From Chaetomium olivaceum (Eukaryota > Ascomycota > Sordariomycetes > Sordariales > Chaetomiaceae), in assembly GCA_039881045.1 (NCBI GenBank), contig JAYWVB010000069.1:62001-126000 (forward strand): 64,000 nucleotides of DNA, written 5' to 3'. A model generated the notes under the pieces. The model saw nothing but the letters and a program-made list of their open reading frames with translations. It was not told the origin of the DNA and did not search any database. Below, in pieces: positions 33,701 to 42,513 of the stretch (the first letter of the stretch is position 1; each line of letters begins with the position of its first letter). Position numbers and translations under genes: made by a program.

Positions 33701-36361
33701 TAATTGTCGTGCTAATGTTTTTACTTTAAAAGTAGCAAAATTTTCGGATAACCTTGAAAAAATCATACCTTTTGTTAATAAACATAAAATATTTGGAGTT
33801 AAATCTTTAGATTTTAATGATTGATGCCAAGCTGCAGAGTTAATTAATAGTAAAAAGCACTTGACTCCTGAAGGGTTAGAAGAAATTAAGCTAATAAAAG
33901 CTAAAATGAATAGAGGAAGACTATTGCCTGAAGTTGAGGAAGAGTAAATACTAATTTCGAAGAAATATATAGAATAGTGTAACATATCCATGATCACGCT
34001 GATGATCATAGATATTACAGAAAGATAAAATAACAGCCTTGCATCAATGATACTGGTCTTATCAGTATCCTGACTTTTTAGATTCCAATGATGAATTTAT
34101 AGAGTTTGATTCATATATAGTACCGGAGTCCGATTTAGAAGAAGGGGGGCTAAGAATGTTGGAAGTGGATAATAGAGTTATTCTTCCTGAATTAACACAT
34201 GTTAGATTCATTATTACTGCAGGGGATGTAATACATAGTTTTGCTGTTCCCTCTTTAGGTATAAAAAATGATGCATATCCTGGGAGATTAAATCAGGTGT
34301 CTGTTTTTATTAATAGAGAGGGGGTTTTCTATGGTCTTATTGAACAATGGCCATAACTGTAGTGAACCTATGGTTAAAAATCATCAAATTGCGGGAAACT
34401 CCTAAAGGAATCTTAACCAAGTAAGTATGGTAACATAACTTATGGCACAGGTAATGACTCGTGGTATGGTAAAATAAAGATTTATTATTCAATGGACAAT
34501 CCGCAGCCAAGTGCCGAATACTTAAGTACCGGTATGCAGTTCATCGACTAGACGGTGGTTGGTGTTATTATTCTTAATAATGCTTAAGGTATAGTCAGCC
34601 CCCACTTGAAAGAGTGCAGAAAAATATTAATATTAATATTTTTTGTTAAATAGATATATATATTAATTCATTATTAATATATTTAGGGATCTCTACAATA
34701 GTTTGCTAAACTTATTTTAATGTAAAAATAAATTATCAATACTTAGCCAAAAGTACGTCTTCCATGTGAAAGACTATTGTGGTATTGCATGATACAATTA
34801 GTAGAAGTGTTTCTAATAATCACTTCATATTTGATAAACGTATTGGATTAGGTTCTATAGCTGTTGCATCTTTAACTAGATGTTTTAGCTCAAGTAGATC
34901 TTATAATTCAATTAGACCTTTGGTAAATAATCCAGAGTCTTTAGCGTTAGAACATATAAATAGTGGAAAACCTACTACTTCATCAGTTATCAATAAAGTA
35001 TTCTTAAATCAAAATTTATCAGTTACTGATTCAAAATTAGAAGAATTATTAAAAGTTAAAGGTATTGAAATGGACCTACCTATATCAACACCGGAAAATC
35101 ATCAACTTTTAGGCCAATTAACTGGTAAATCTAAATATAAAGGTTTCTCTGGTGTATATATCTTTATACATAAAGATTCAGGGCAGAAATATGTAGGTTC
35201 ATCTAATTTACTGAGACGTAGAATAGATTACTATTTCAAAGGAGATTTTTCTTTAGCTGGTAAATTCTTACCTTTACTTCAGAAAGAAGGGCTAAAGGCT
35301 TTTAAATTAATAATATTTAAATTAGATAGTAATAAATTTAGTAATCAAGACTCTTTAATATTAGAACAATATTTTTTATTAGATAAAGAATTTAACTTAA
35401 ATACACTAAGAGTTGTTAATGCAGGATCATCAAAAGGTGATGCTGTTTATGTTTATGATCTAGCATGTAGTACTCTTTATTATCATGCTAAATCTAAAAT
35501 AGAATTAAAAAGAATATTAAAAATACATACAGAAACTAGCAAAAAATATGTAGATTCTAAAATACCATATCTGAATAAATTCTTATTATTAAGCTATCCT
35601 ATAGCTAATACTTCACTAAGCAATCTTTCCATAGAAGGTTTAGTAGATATAATGCAAAAAGAAAGACAAGATATGTATACATTAGGAACTCGTAGAAGTA
35701 TTTCAGTAGAATTAGAAATTAAAGAAGGAAATACATTTGTAGATTCTTGAGGTCATACTTTAAATTTCGATTCTTTAACATCTTGTATTGAATATTTAAG
35801 AGAATTAGGTTTAACTATTAAAAGAGACACTTTAACTAAATATATAAAAGATGAAAAAGTATTTCAGAATTTCTTGTGTAAATACTCAGAGAATACTTTA
35901 CCTGATAATTTTGAAGAAGTAGGATTAATTATTGATGAATATAAAAAGTTAAAAGTGAATACAGACTTAGATTCATTCAAAATTTATAAAAAAAATAAAC
36001 CTATATTAGTAAAAGGGAAAATTTTTGAGAAATAATTTGAAAGTATTACTGATACAATTAAATACTTTGATACTCTAAACATCAAGCTAGATAGAAAATA
36101 TTTAAACCTTCGTTTAAAAGATGGTAAAATTTATAAAGATTATTATTTTACTTATAAATAACTAGATAAATGTTCAAAACACTTTATCCTACTAATATAT
36201 TATAACGCTAATAAGTTATCTAAAAATCATCATTTACATTAAATCAACGTAGAGGCAACTTGCAATGTTCAGAAATTTGTGGGATACTTCATTCAAGTAT
36301 GCCTATAGTTATCGAATCTGTTTCATTAGAAAAATTCCTTACATGACTAGAAGAACAATAG
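27729..36361 (+). CDS. cox2: Cytochrome c oxidase subunit 2, six exons
   Basis: Complex IV subunit carrying CuA. Exons 27729-27812, 29175-29202, 30631-30749, 31983-32111, 34042-34335, 36263-36361; they sum to 251 codons including TAG, exactly the usual fungal length of 250 residues, with no frame break. Two membrane segments lie in exons 3-4 ([34 protein letters not shown]); the CuA region ([14 protein letters not shown]) is in the last exon, and [11 protein letters not shown] opens exon 5. Exon 2 is only 28 bases. Starts [15 protein letters not shown]. Order after nad3 and before trnR is canonical. Confidence 0.96.
27813..29078 (+). CDS. Exon-fused LAGLIDADG endonuclease in cox2 intron 1
   Basis: Frame is open from cox2 exon 1 through the core. 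Leader has [10 protein letters not shown] (Arg at 28137), motif 1 [16 protein letters not shown] (~28217), motif 2 [15 protein letters not shown] (~28683; the motif-2 Phe is Leu). Ends TAA 29078. Intact. Confidence 0.9.
27813..29174 (+). mobile_element. Group I intron 1 of cox2 (IB-like family)
   Basis: Between GCT ACT CCT and CAG ATG GAA. Core 27840-28075 with CAAACTCCGGGGACTCC, ATAGTAACAAGTC, ATCGCGGATCTAA, AGAGCAACGAGTAGACGG. Confidence 0.9.
29203..30630 (+). mobile_element. Group I intron 2 of cox2 (IB-like family)
   Basis: Splits the His-Asp of VELHDNIM (CAT G|AT). Core 29215-29470 with CAAACTCCGGGGACACC, AATCGCGGATCTAA, AGAGCAACGAGTAGACGG, AAGGTGTGCTCTA. An early TAA stops the exon frame. 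Confidence 0.9.
29625..30527 (+). CDS. LAGLIDADG endonuclease in cox2 intron 2
   Basis: 300 residues with its own ATG. Motif 1 [17 protein letters not shown] at residue ~16, motif 2 [15 protein letters not shown] at residue ~171. Intact, compact, not exon-fused and lacking the long leader of its relatives. Confidence 0.92.
30750..31682 (+). CDS. Exon-fused GIY-YIG endonuclease in cox2 intron 3
   Basis: In frame with cox2 exon 3. Leader with KVRVYSTSS (Arg 30846), then GIY-YIG domain ([19 protein letters not shown], ~30969), [24 protein letters not shown], three NUMOD3-like repeats ([10 protein letters not shown] type) and a NUMOD1-like [19 protein letters not shown] 31332 is Trp. Intact to 31682. 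Confidence 0.9.
30750..31982 (+). mobile_element. Group I intron 3 of cox2
   Basis: After AAT CAC GGT, before ACA CTT ATA GAA. Core parts lie downstream of its frame (TGCTGGAAACTCC at ~31722, AATCCCCAGAGACTAAACG at ~31868, GGTAGATTATATAGTCC at ~31938). Confidence 0.85.
32112..34041 (+). mobile_element. Group I intron 4 of cox2
   Basis: After TTA GCA GAG GGT, before CAT CAA TGA TAC. Core at ~32560-32800 (ATCTCGACAGGGATC, AGACTGGTCCACTCG, TGTACAGTCGAAAGG) resembles the cob intron 1 core. An unexplained 700-base 5' part carries a GCGAAGCGC element at 32524. Confidence 0.82.
32844..33947 (+). CDS. LAGLIDADG endonuclease in cox2 intron 4
   Basis: 367 residues from ATG 32844. [11 protein letters not shown] (Arg 32985) sits about 25 residues before motif 1 ([15 protein letters not shown]); motif 2 is [15 protein letters not shown] (~33523). 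TGA codons at 33049, 33524 and 33821 are Trp. Intact, ends TAA 33947. Confidence 0.9.
34336..36262 (+). mobile_element. Group I intron 5 of cox2
   Basis: Splits GTT TTC TAT GGT | CAA TGT TCA. Core 34380-34620 (TCAAATTGCGGGAAACTCC, AGGTAATGACTCG, AATCCGCAGCCAAG, AAGGTATAGTC) matches rnl intron 1 and nad4L intron 2. Confidence 0.9.
34779..36035 (+). CDS. GIY-YIG endonuclease in cox2 intron 5
   Basis: About 418 residues if started at GTG 34779; no early ATG. Leader has [18 protein letters not shown] domain [19 protein letters not shown] (~35146), [14 protein letters not shown], then a long C-terminal DNA-binding region. TAA at 36033 ends it, but the same frame continues with [17 protein letters not shown].. 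to TAA 36163, an extra NUMOD-like repeat, so the stop may be a mutation or error. Confidence 0.85.
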
Positions 36362-36752
36362 ATTTATAGTCCATCCTTAATCGTTGTACAGACTCTTTTT
36401 AGAAAATATATATAGTCAGATGTGGATAGATCCACATGGTCATATGGTGTAACCATATATCGCGTACTCTAGGGTAAGCTTTGTTTGGTTTTTGTGCTAC
36501 GAATACGAAGTAAGCACATATTTTGTTTGTTTAATATAACGAATATATGTATATGCTACATATATGTAAGGGCAATAACCTTGTCCTTAAGGATTTTTTA
36601 AGATCTAATATAATAAAAATTTGATTCTAGCATTACAAACAACTCAATATTTAAATTATTATTATGTATTTCATTAAATTTTTATATAGTGTAGCTAGCG
36701 CAGCTAGCGCAGGGGATTAATAAAAATTTTTAATTTTTTTTTATTATCTATT
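36362..36752. other. cox2 downstream spacer
   Basis: No gene recognised. Contains a hairpin near 36430-36465 (CCATATGG..) and AT-rich filler with TAGCGCAGCTAGCGCAG at ~36695. Confidence 0.5.
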
Positions 36753-37370
36753 TTACTGCGTAGCTACTAAATGATCAGGATTGTTTGATAAAGGAAAATA
36801 CAAGACATCTTTCTTAAAACTAACTGGTTGATCTTTAAAATCCAAAATATTATCATAATTTAAATCTGATAATATTCTTTTAGGGCGAAGCGCGAAGCGC
36901 GAAGCGCGAAGCGCTGCGTAGCAAGCATTAAAAAAAAAAAAAAAAAGGACCAAATATAATTTGAATATAAATTAAGTTATCTTCCCAATATGATATCTTT
37001 CCATTAATATACCAACTCTTTTAACTATTAATGAATATAAATCAGACAAAGATTGTTCTACATCTTTTGTATGAATAAAAAGAAACTGTTTACCAGCCAT
37101 TTTATACAAATCGTCATCATGTCTAATTTTAATTAAAACGTAATAGCTTCTATCATAAAGCAACATATTTTTAATACTATCTATAAAGTATTTTTCATAA
37201 ACAAAATTTGCAGTATCAAAGGTAAAAAGTATTTTATCTCCTTTTACATTAACAATATGGTCGGGATTATTTTTTAACTTACCATAAAAAGAATGAAGGG
37301 AAGAAAAATTAACAAAAGTCTTTGAAAGATTCTTGTAATAAGTAAAGGAGAAATATCGAACTGACTTGTG
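36753..37370 (-). pseudogene. Minus-strand remnant, possibly plasmid-type DNA polymerase
   Basis: Only credible minus-strand coding signal. Reading down from ~37370 to 36972 gives ~130 residues without stop, including VNVKGDKILFTFDTANFVY and SYYVLIKIRHDDDLYKMAG, ending MERYHIGKIT. A second piece (36953-36753) ends LSNNPDHLVATQ; a GCGAAGCGC array (36889-36917) and a poly-T lie in it. The text resembles N-terminal parts of family B DNA polymerases of fungal mitochondrial linear plasmids as I remember them, a comparison I could not check. No catalytic motifs remain. Confidence 0.4.
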
Positions 37371-37475
37371 ATGGGCGATAATAGTGTGGAGTGGGGTATT
37401 TGTGTATCCCGCGGTATTGTTCGCGAGAATTGTATTTGTATTTGTGTTTGTGTTTTTCTGCTGCTGCTGCGTACT

Positions 37476-37600
37476 GCCAGGATGTATATTATAGGGATGA
37501 TACCACTAAAGCGGGGCTGCGCTTAAGCTGCGTGCGGTCAGATAAAAAAAAAAAATAAAAAATGAATATTACCTTGAGACTTTTTTTTAAAAATAATGAG
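37476..37600 (+). pseudogene. Decayed duplicate of the nad4L leader and start
   Basis: Aligns with 38514-38660: shared AGGGATGATACCACTAA / AGGGACGATACCACTAA, AGCGGGGC, GCGGTCAGATAAAA and ATGAATATTACCTTGA, the nad4L start. Homology ends a few codons into nad4L. The two trnR genes lie between the copies. Confidence 0.75.
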
Positions 37601-37735
37601 TGAGATACGAGAAACGAAATTTTAGGTCAAGGGGTAATGACGATTCTAGTATCTTATAAATTTAACTTTAAAAGGTTAGTTCATTCGTCGGAATGATTGG
37701 TTAATGAGGGGGGGGGGGGGATACAATCATCATAA

Positions 37736-37808
37736 AGCGCGTTAGCCTAATTGGTAAGGCATAGTGCTACGGATACTCATATTATGAGTTCGAATCTCAT
37801 ACGTGCTT
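37736..37808 (+). tRNA. trnR: tRNA-Arg (ACG)
   Basis: Acceptor AGCGCGT/ACGTGCT, anticodon loop CTACGGA (ACG), T-arm ATGAG-TTCGAAT-CTCAT. A 12-base G run precedes it at 37709. Confidence 0.9.
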
Positions 37809-38202
37809 ATTTTTATATGTAAGTACATGTGCTACTCTTAAAAAAAAAATTAATATAATAATTATGTTTGTTGCTCCCTGTATTGATAATAATAGTAAAG
37901 TATTCTTTAGTATTTCTATTTATAAAGATTTATTCTAGGTATAATAAATCTAGTTAAGATTACTATATTATATGATCATTATAATTCTGTTATTCTAATA
38001 AAGGGATATTTATACATTTTGTTTAGTTTTTAGTTCTAAAAACTAAGGATAATGTTATTATAAGTTATAGTCAAAAAAGAAATTTTATCTATAGTTTTCT
38101 GCTCCGCGCTCCGCACCAAACAAAAATTTTTTTTTAATATAGTAGTATAATACTTGACTATTAATTTAAGTAAATATTTTTTTTTGTCTTTGCTTAAATT
38201 AA
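37809..38202. other. Spacer between the two trnR genes
   Basis: AT-rich, no frame or RNA recognised; a short GC-rich CTGCTCCGCGCTCCGCAC at ~38099. Confidence 0.5.
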
Positions 38203-38275
38203 TTCTCATTAGCTCAATCGGTAGAGCAGAATACTTCTAATATTCTGGTTTTTAGTTCGAATCTAAAATGAGAAT
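38203..38275 (+). tRNA. trnR: tRNA-Arg (UCU)
   Basis: Perfect acceptor TTCTCAT/ATGAGAA, anticodon stem GAATA/TATTC around CTTCTAA (TCT), T-arm TTTAG-TTCGAAT-CTAAA. Confidence 0.93.
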
Positions 38276-38632
38276 TATTGTATAATAAAACACCTTTGTA
38301 AAGGTAAAAATAATAAAACGCAATAAACCGATAATTTCTGCATAACTTCGTAAGCTGCAATTAAGGCTAAATTCTAAATATTATATATAATTATAACCGT
38401 GCTGCTGCTTCCATACTTCTATGCTAAGCTTGCTTAGCTTGCTTAGCTAGCTAACCCAGTAGTATAGGAGTAGCTAGCAAGCAGGAAAAAAAAGGAAAAG
38501 GCGTACTGACGTACTGACAGGAGGTATAATATAGGGACGATACCACTAATAAAGCGGGGCAGGGGCTCATTCTTACGAAACTTAAGTGGAGCGTACGGTC
38601 AGATAAAATAATTTATATTTTAATAAATAAAA
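38276..38632 (+). promoter_or_regulatory. nad4L leader region
   Basis: Contains a hairpin built from TAAGCTTGCTTAGC-type repeats (38430-38480), then the block from 38514 whose decayed copy lies at 37476. Duplication with partial conservation hints at a 5'-UTR or transcript-start function, unproven. Confidence 0.4.
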
Positions 38633-41600
38633 ATGAATATTACCTTGATACTTTTTTTAATCGGAATTTTAGGTTTCGTATTAAATAGAAAAAATATTAT
38701 ATTAATGCTTATTTCGATAGAAATAATGCTATTATCTATAACATTCTTAATATTGTTAAGTTCACTTAATATGGACGATATAATTGGCCAAACTTATGCT
38801 ATTTATAATAGTTGTAGCAGGTGCAGAATCTGCTATAGGTTTAGGTATTCTAGTAGCTTAAGCCCCCCGTGGGAGCGGCGGGGGGGCAGGCTTATAATTC
38901 TGCCAAACTCCGGGGAACTCCGATGCTCAGTATACTAAACTCCAGGGTATATCCCTATCTCATCAATTTCTTATTTAGCACGTAAGGTTGATACATAATA
39001 CTGTTTCATTTTCTTATTTTAGCTAGCCCAGGGGGCTCGCACGAAGGACCGACCTCTCTTTTTTTTTTAGAGAGGGGACATGACCGCTGTATACAATCCA
39101 CGGTATAATTGGGTATTCTTCCAAGGTTTTTTTGAGAATGAATGAAAAGTTTCGGAGTGGCCAGACTAATCATCTGGGTATAGTAATAAGTACTGAGTGA
39201 TGAAAAGAAAGGATAATCGCGGATCTAACCTCATTTTCTTTGATCTGGATTTCTTGATTTTTCTTTAGTTTTTACAAAAGTAAATACCGAAGAGAGATAT
39301 ATATAAATATAGAGATTGAACGCTATATTTAGTCTCAGAAATAGCTAACAAAGGAGATGGGAAAAGAGCAACGAGTAGACGGCAGTCCCCCACTAAACCT
39401 TTAAGGGTTTATAAATAGAGGGTTAAGGTGTACTCTAGCAGCCCGGAGACGGGTGGTAGTTTTCACCCTTCTTTTTTAAGTAAATGTACAGAAGGGGTAA
39501 TCATCCTCAGTAGATGGTGAGTGAAAATGTCTAAAACCCCTAGGGTTTAGATAAAGTACGAGCGTAGATCTTGCAGACTTGAAGCTTGCATCATCCTTAT
39601 GAAGGGAGGAAAGTAACTTTCCCAGTGTGTTACACTTGAGATCTTTTATTAGACTTATTCCTAATCGGAGTGAGTTTGAATGGTGGAAGATTCCTTGTAT
39701 GAAGGAGCTTATTATCTGCAGCGTCTACCTTAGTAACTCTACCTTAAATGTATATAACCAGCTCTCCTAAGTAAGAGTCCGCAAAGTGGACTTTTATAAG
39801 GTAAAGGTTACGAAAACGTTCTATAGATTAAGTAAATTTTACTTCCAGTATTTTAGAAAAAAAAATGCAGTAGTCCCTTGTAATTTTATTAGATCAATAT
39901 GACCTACTCACAATTCTTCTATCGCTCTTTTAAATAACTACGCTTATAAGGATAAATTTTCTCCTTCCGCTGGTATACAGGCGCGAAGCTATGCTATGGG
40001 GGGGGGGATTCGGCGTGAGATATTTATCGGATGCTAGCCATAAATTACCCAGTTTAGACCCTTGATTTATTACGGGACTTGTGGATGCTGAAGGTTGTTT
40101 TAGAATTAGTATAATTAAAGATACTCGTACTAAAACAGGTTGACAAGTAGTTTGTAATTTTCAAATCGACCTACATATAAGAGATTTAACCCTTTTACAG
40201 CAGATTCAAACTTATTTTGGGGGTTACGGAGGAATTTATACAAAAACGGGAGGAGTTGGGTATATTTACAAAATTTCTTCATTATCGCATATTACTGAGG
40301 TTATAATTCCTCATTTCGATCTTTTTCCTTTAAAGTCTGATAAATTAGCCGATTTTATGCTCTTTAAACTAATTATTGCCAAAATCCAGCTTAAGGAACA
40401 TTTAACTCTGGAAGGTGTAAAAGATATTGTAGCCATTAGAGCTTCAATATGTACATATTGGGCTATCAGATGAATTAAAGGCTAGCTTTCCTAATGTAAC
40501 TCCTTACCCCAGATTTGTCAGAACCTCCGATCATCTTGTCCCTAATCCCAATTGAATGGCAGGGTTTGTGTCAGGAGAAGGGTGTTTCTATGTAGGTGTC
40601 AAAAAATCTCCTAATTATAAAACTGGTTATCAAGTGGTATTAGAGTTTAGCGTCAGTCAACATAGTAGAGATGAACAGTTATTAATAGGTTTTATATCTT
40701 TCTTTGGTTGTGGAAAATTTAATTCTAATAACCGTTGGGTAACCTTTAGGGTCCATAAGTTTATAGACGTTCAGTCGAAAATTATTCCTTTTTTTCAACA
40801 ATATAAGATTGTTGGTTGTAAATTAGCGGATTTTCAGGACTTTATCCGAATAGCCGAGTTAGTAAAAGAGAAGGGTCACCTGAATGATAAAGGATTAGCT
40901 GAAATACAAAAGATAAAAGAAGGTATGAATAATGGTAGATATGAATAAACCTAAATTTTCCATATCTATACTAAATAGCATGATATCTTGAGACTTTAAA
41001 ACTTAGAGTTCACAAGGTTTCGAGCTAAATATTGTAAACTTTAGGTCCACCCTCTGGGTAGATGTGGGTGGGACATCTTAATAAATAAATATTTACAAGG
41101 GTGCGCAAGCTACTACTCGGTTTTTTTCTATAGATTAATTCATTCTCTTAATAAAAATCCAAAATTAAATTCTTCTTCTTCACATTTTAATTTATTCCCT
41201 TTATCTAGTAACATAATTCAACGAAGGAATTATTCTACTGCCCTCCGGCCGAGAGGATAGAAAAATAACCCTAAATCCTTTATTTGTAACCGGGTTCTCA
41301 GATGCTGAAAGTTATTTTGTTGTAACTATATTAAAAAACCCTAGGTATAAAATAGGATGAAATGTACAAGCTAGATTTCAAATAAAATTACATGAAAAAG
41401 ACAGAGCTTTATTATTATTAATTCAAAATTATTTTAAGGGTATAGGATACATATCCAAAATAAACAATAAGTCTACAGTTGAGTTTAGAGTCAGCGATAT
41501 AACTAGTTTAAAGAATATAATCTTACCACATTTTGATAAATATCCTTTATTAACTAATAAATATCCAGACTTTTTTATATTTAAACAAATTGTATTACTA

Positions 41601-42513
41601 ATGTCAGAGAATAAACATACTAATTTGGAAGGATTAAAAGAAATTTTAGAGCAAAGGGCATCTCTTAATTGAGGTTTACCCAAAAGTTTAAAAGAATCTT
41701 TCCCTTCAATAGTAGGAGTTAAAAGAATAATTGTTGATAACAATATGTTAAACAATATATGTTCCGAATGAATAGCAGGATTCCACAACCCCCTAAAGGG
41801 GGGGGGGGGTTTGAATCTAATTTTTATATAACTATCTCTGGTAATAAAGTATGATTACGTTTTTCTGTAGCTCAAGATTCAAGAGATTTATTGTTATTAA
41901 ATAATCTAGTTAGAATTTTTAATTGTGGTTATGTAGCTCAATATAAAAACCGAGAAGTATGCGAGTTTATAGTAACAAAGATTGATGATATAATTGTACA
42001 TATTATACCTTTTTTTGAAAAATATCAAATTAAAGGTACTAAATATAATGATTATCTTAAATTTAAAGAAGCTGCCGTTCTTATTAAAAATAAAGAACAT
42101 TTTACTGAAAAGGGTTTGAATAAAATAATAGATTTAAAAAAATCTATGAATAAAAAAGATTAATTTTGCTTACATAGAGAATATACTCTTGATCAATAAA
42201 GGCAAAGTAAACCTTTGTCTAGTCTTATATAAGGCGAAACTCTCAAATTGCGGGGAAATCTTAAAACCAAGTCTACCAAGTTAATATAGCAATATAATTA
42301 ATGGAACAGGTAATGACTCGTTGTAAGGTAAAAACGCCTTGGATATATAGAATATCCGCAGCCAAGTACCTGATAAAGGTATGCAGTTCATCGACTAAAT
42401 GAGTGAGTTGGTTTTTCATTAAAATATTAATGATTAGCTTAAGATACAGTCAGGCCCGGTATGAGAATATTGGGGTTAACCGAAGAGGAAGTATAGCAAT
42501 AGAATATAAATAA
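38633..42513 (+). CDS. nad4L: NADH dehydrogenase subunit 4L, interrupted, apparent frameshift
   Basis: Complex I subunit ND4L. Exon 1 38633-~38850 ([20 protein letters not shown].. [13 protein letters not shown]); to continue as [17 protein letters not shown] the frame must shift at ~38802-38808, where one or two bases are off. A tiny exon 2 ending at 41136 encodes FYRL (TTC TAT AGA TT); exon 3 42483-42513 gives RGSIAIEYK and stop. Stop and nad5 ATG overlap by one base (TAATG), the classical arrangement. Exon 2 borders are uncertain because of a 7-T run. Confidence 0.88.
38851..41125 (+). mobile_element. Group I intron 1 of nad4L (IB-like family, enlarged)
   Basis: Opens with a GC cluster (GCCCCCCGTGGGAGCGG..), then core parts CAAACTCCGGGGAACTCC (38892), ATAGTAATAAGT (39179), AATCGCGGATCTAA (39213), AGAGCAACGAGTAGACGG (39364), AAGGTGTACTCTA (39423). 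Core loops are swollen by insertions. 39460-39970 is non-coding and unexplained. 3' border approximate. Confidence 0.8.
40020..40948 (+). pseudogene. LAGLIDADG endonuclease in nad4L intron 1, frameshifted
   Basis: Motif 1 [16 protein letters not shown] (~40061), motif 2 [15 protein letters not shown] (~40552), ends TAA 40948. One T appears missing at ~40466, in the linker where [13 protein letters not shown] is expected; restoring nothing else seems needed. Upstream, an in-part frame with ARSYAM (39993) is separated from it by a 10-G run. Otherwise well conserved. Confidence 0.82.
41137..42482 (+). mobile_element. Group I intron 2 of nad4L
   Basis: Ends ..GGTTAACCG before AAGAGGAAGT. Core 42240-42470 downstream of its frame: TCAAATTGCGGGGAAATC, CAGGTAATGACTCG, AATATCCGCAGCCAAG, TTCATCGACTA, AAGATACAGTC; same core family as rnl intron 1 and cox2 intron 5. 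Confidence 0.82.
41212..42163 (+). pseudogene. LAGLIDADG endonuclease in nad4L intron 2, interrupted by GC palindrome
   Basis: Leader QRRNYSTAL (Arg 41224), then a short frame jump and motif 1 [15 protein letters not shown] (~41279; the usual Gly-Cys/Ser-Phe is Ser-Tyr-Phe). In motif 2 the text EWIAGF (~41767) runs into the palindrome CCCCCTAAAGGGGG (41788-41808) and the rest of the motif is lost; the domain continues in another frame to TAA 42163. Probably inactive. Confidence 0.8.

Noticed and set aside
41429..41788. Minus-strand open frame in nad4L intron 2
   Set aside because: Mirror of the LAGLIDADG gene on the + strand.
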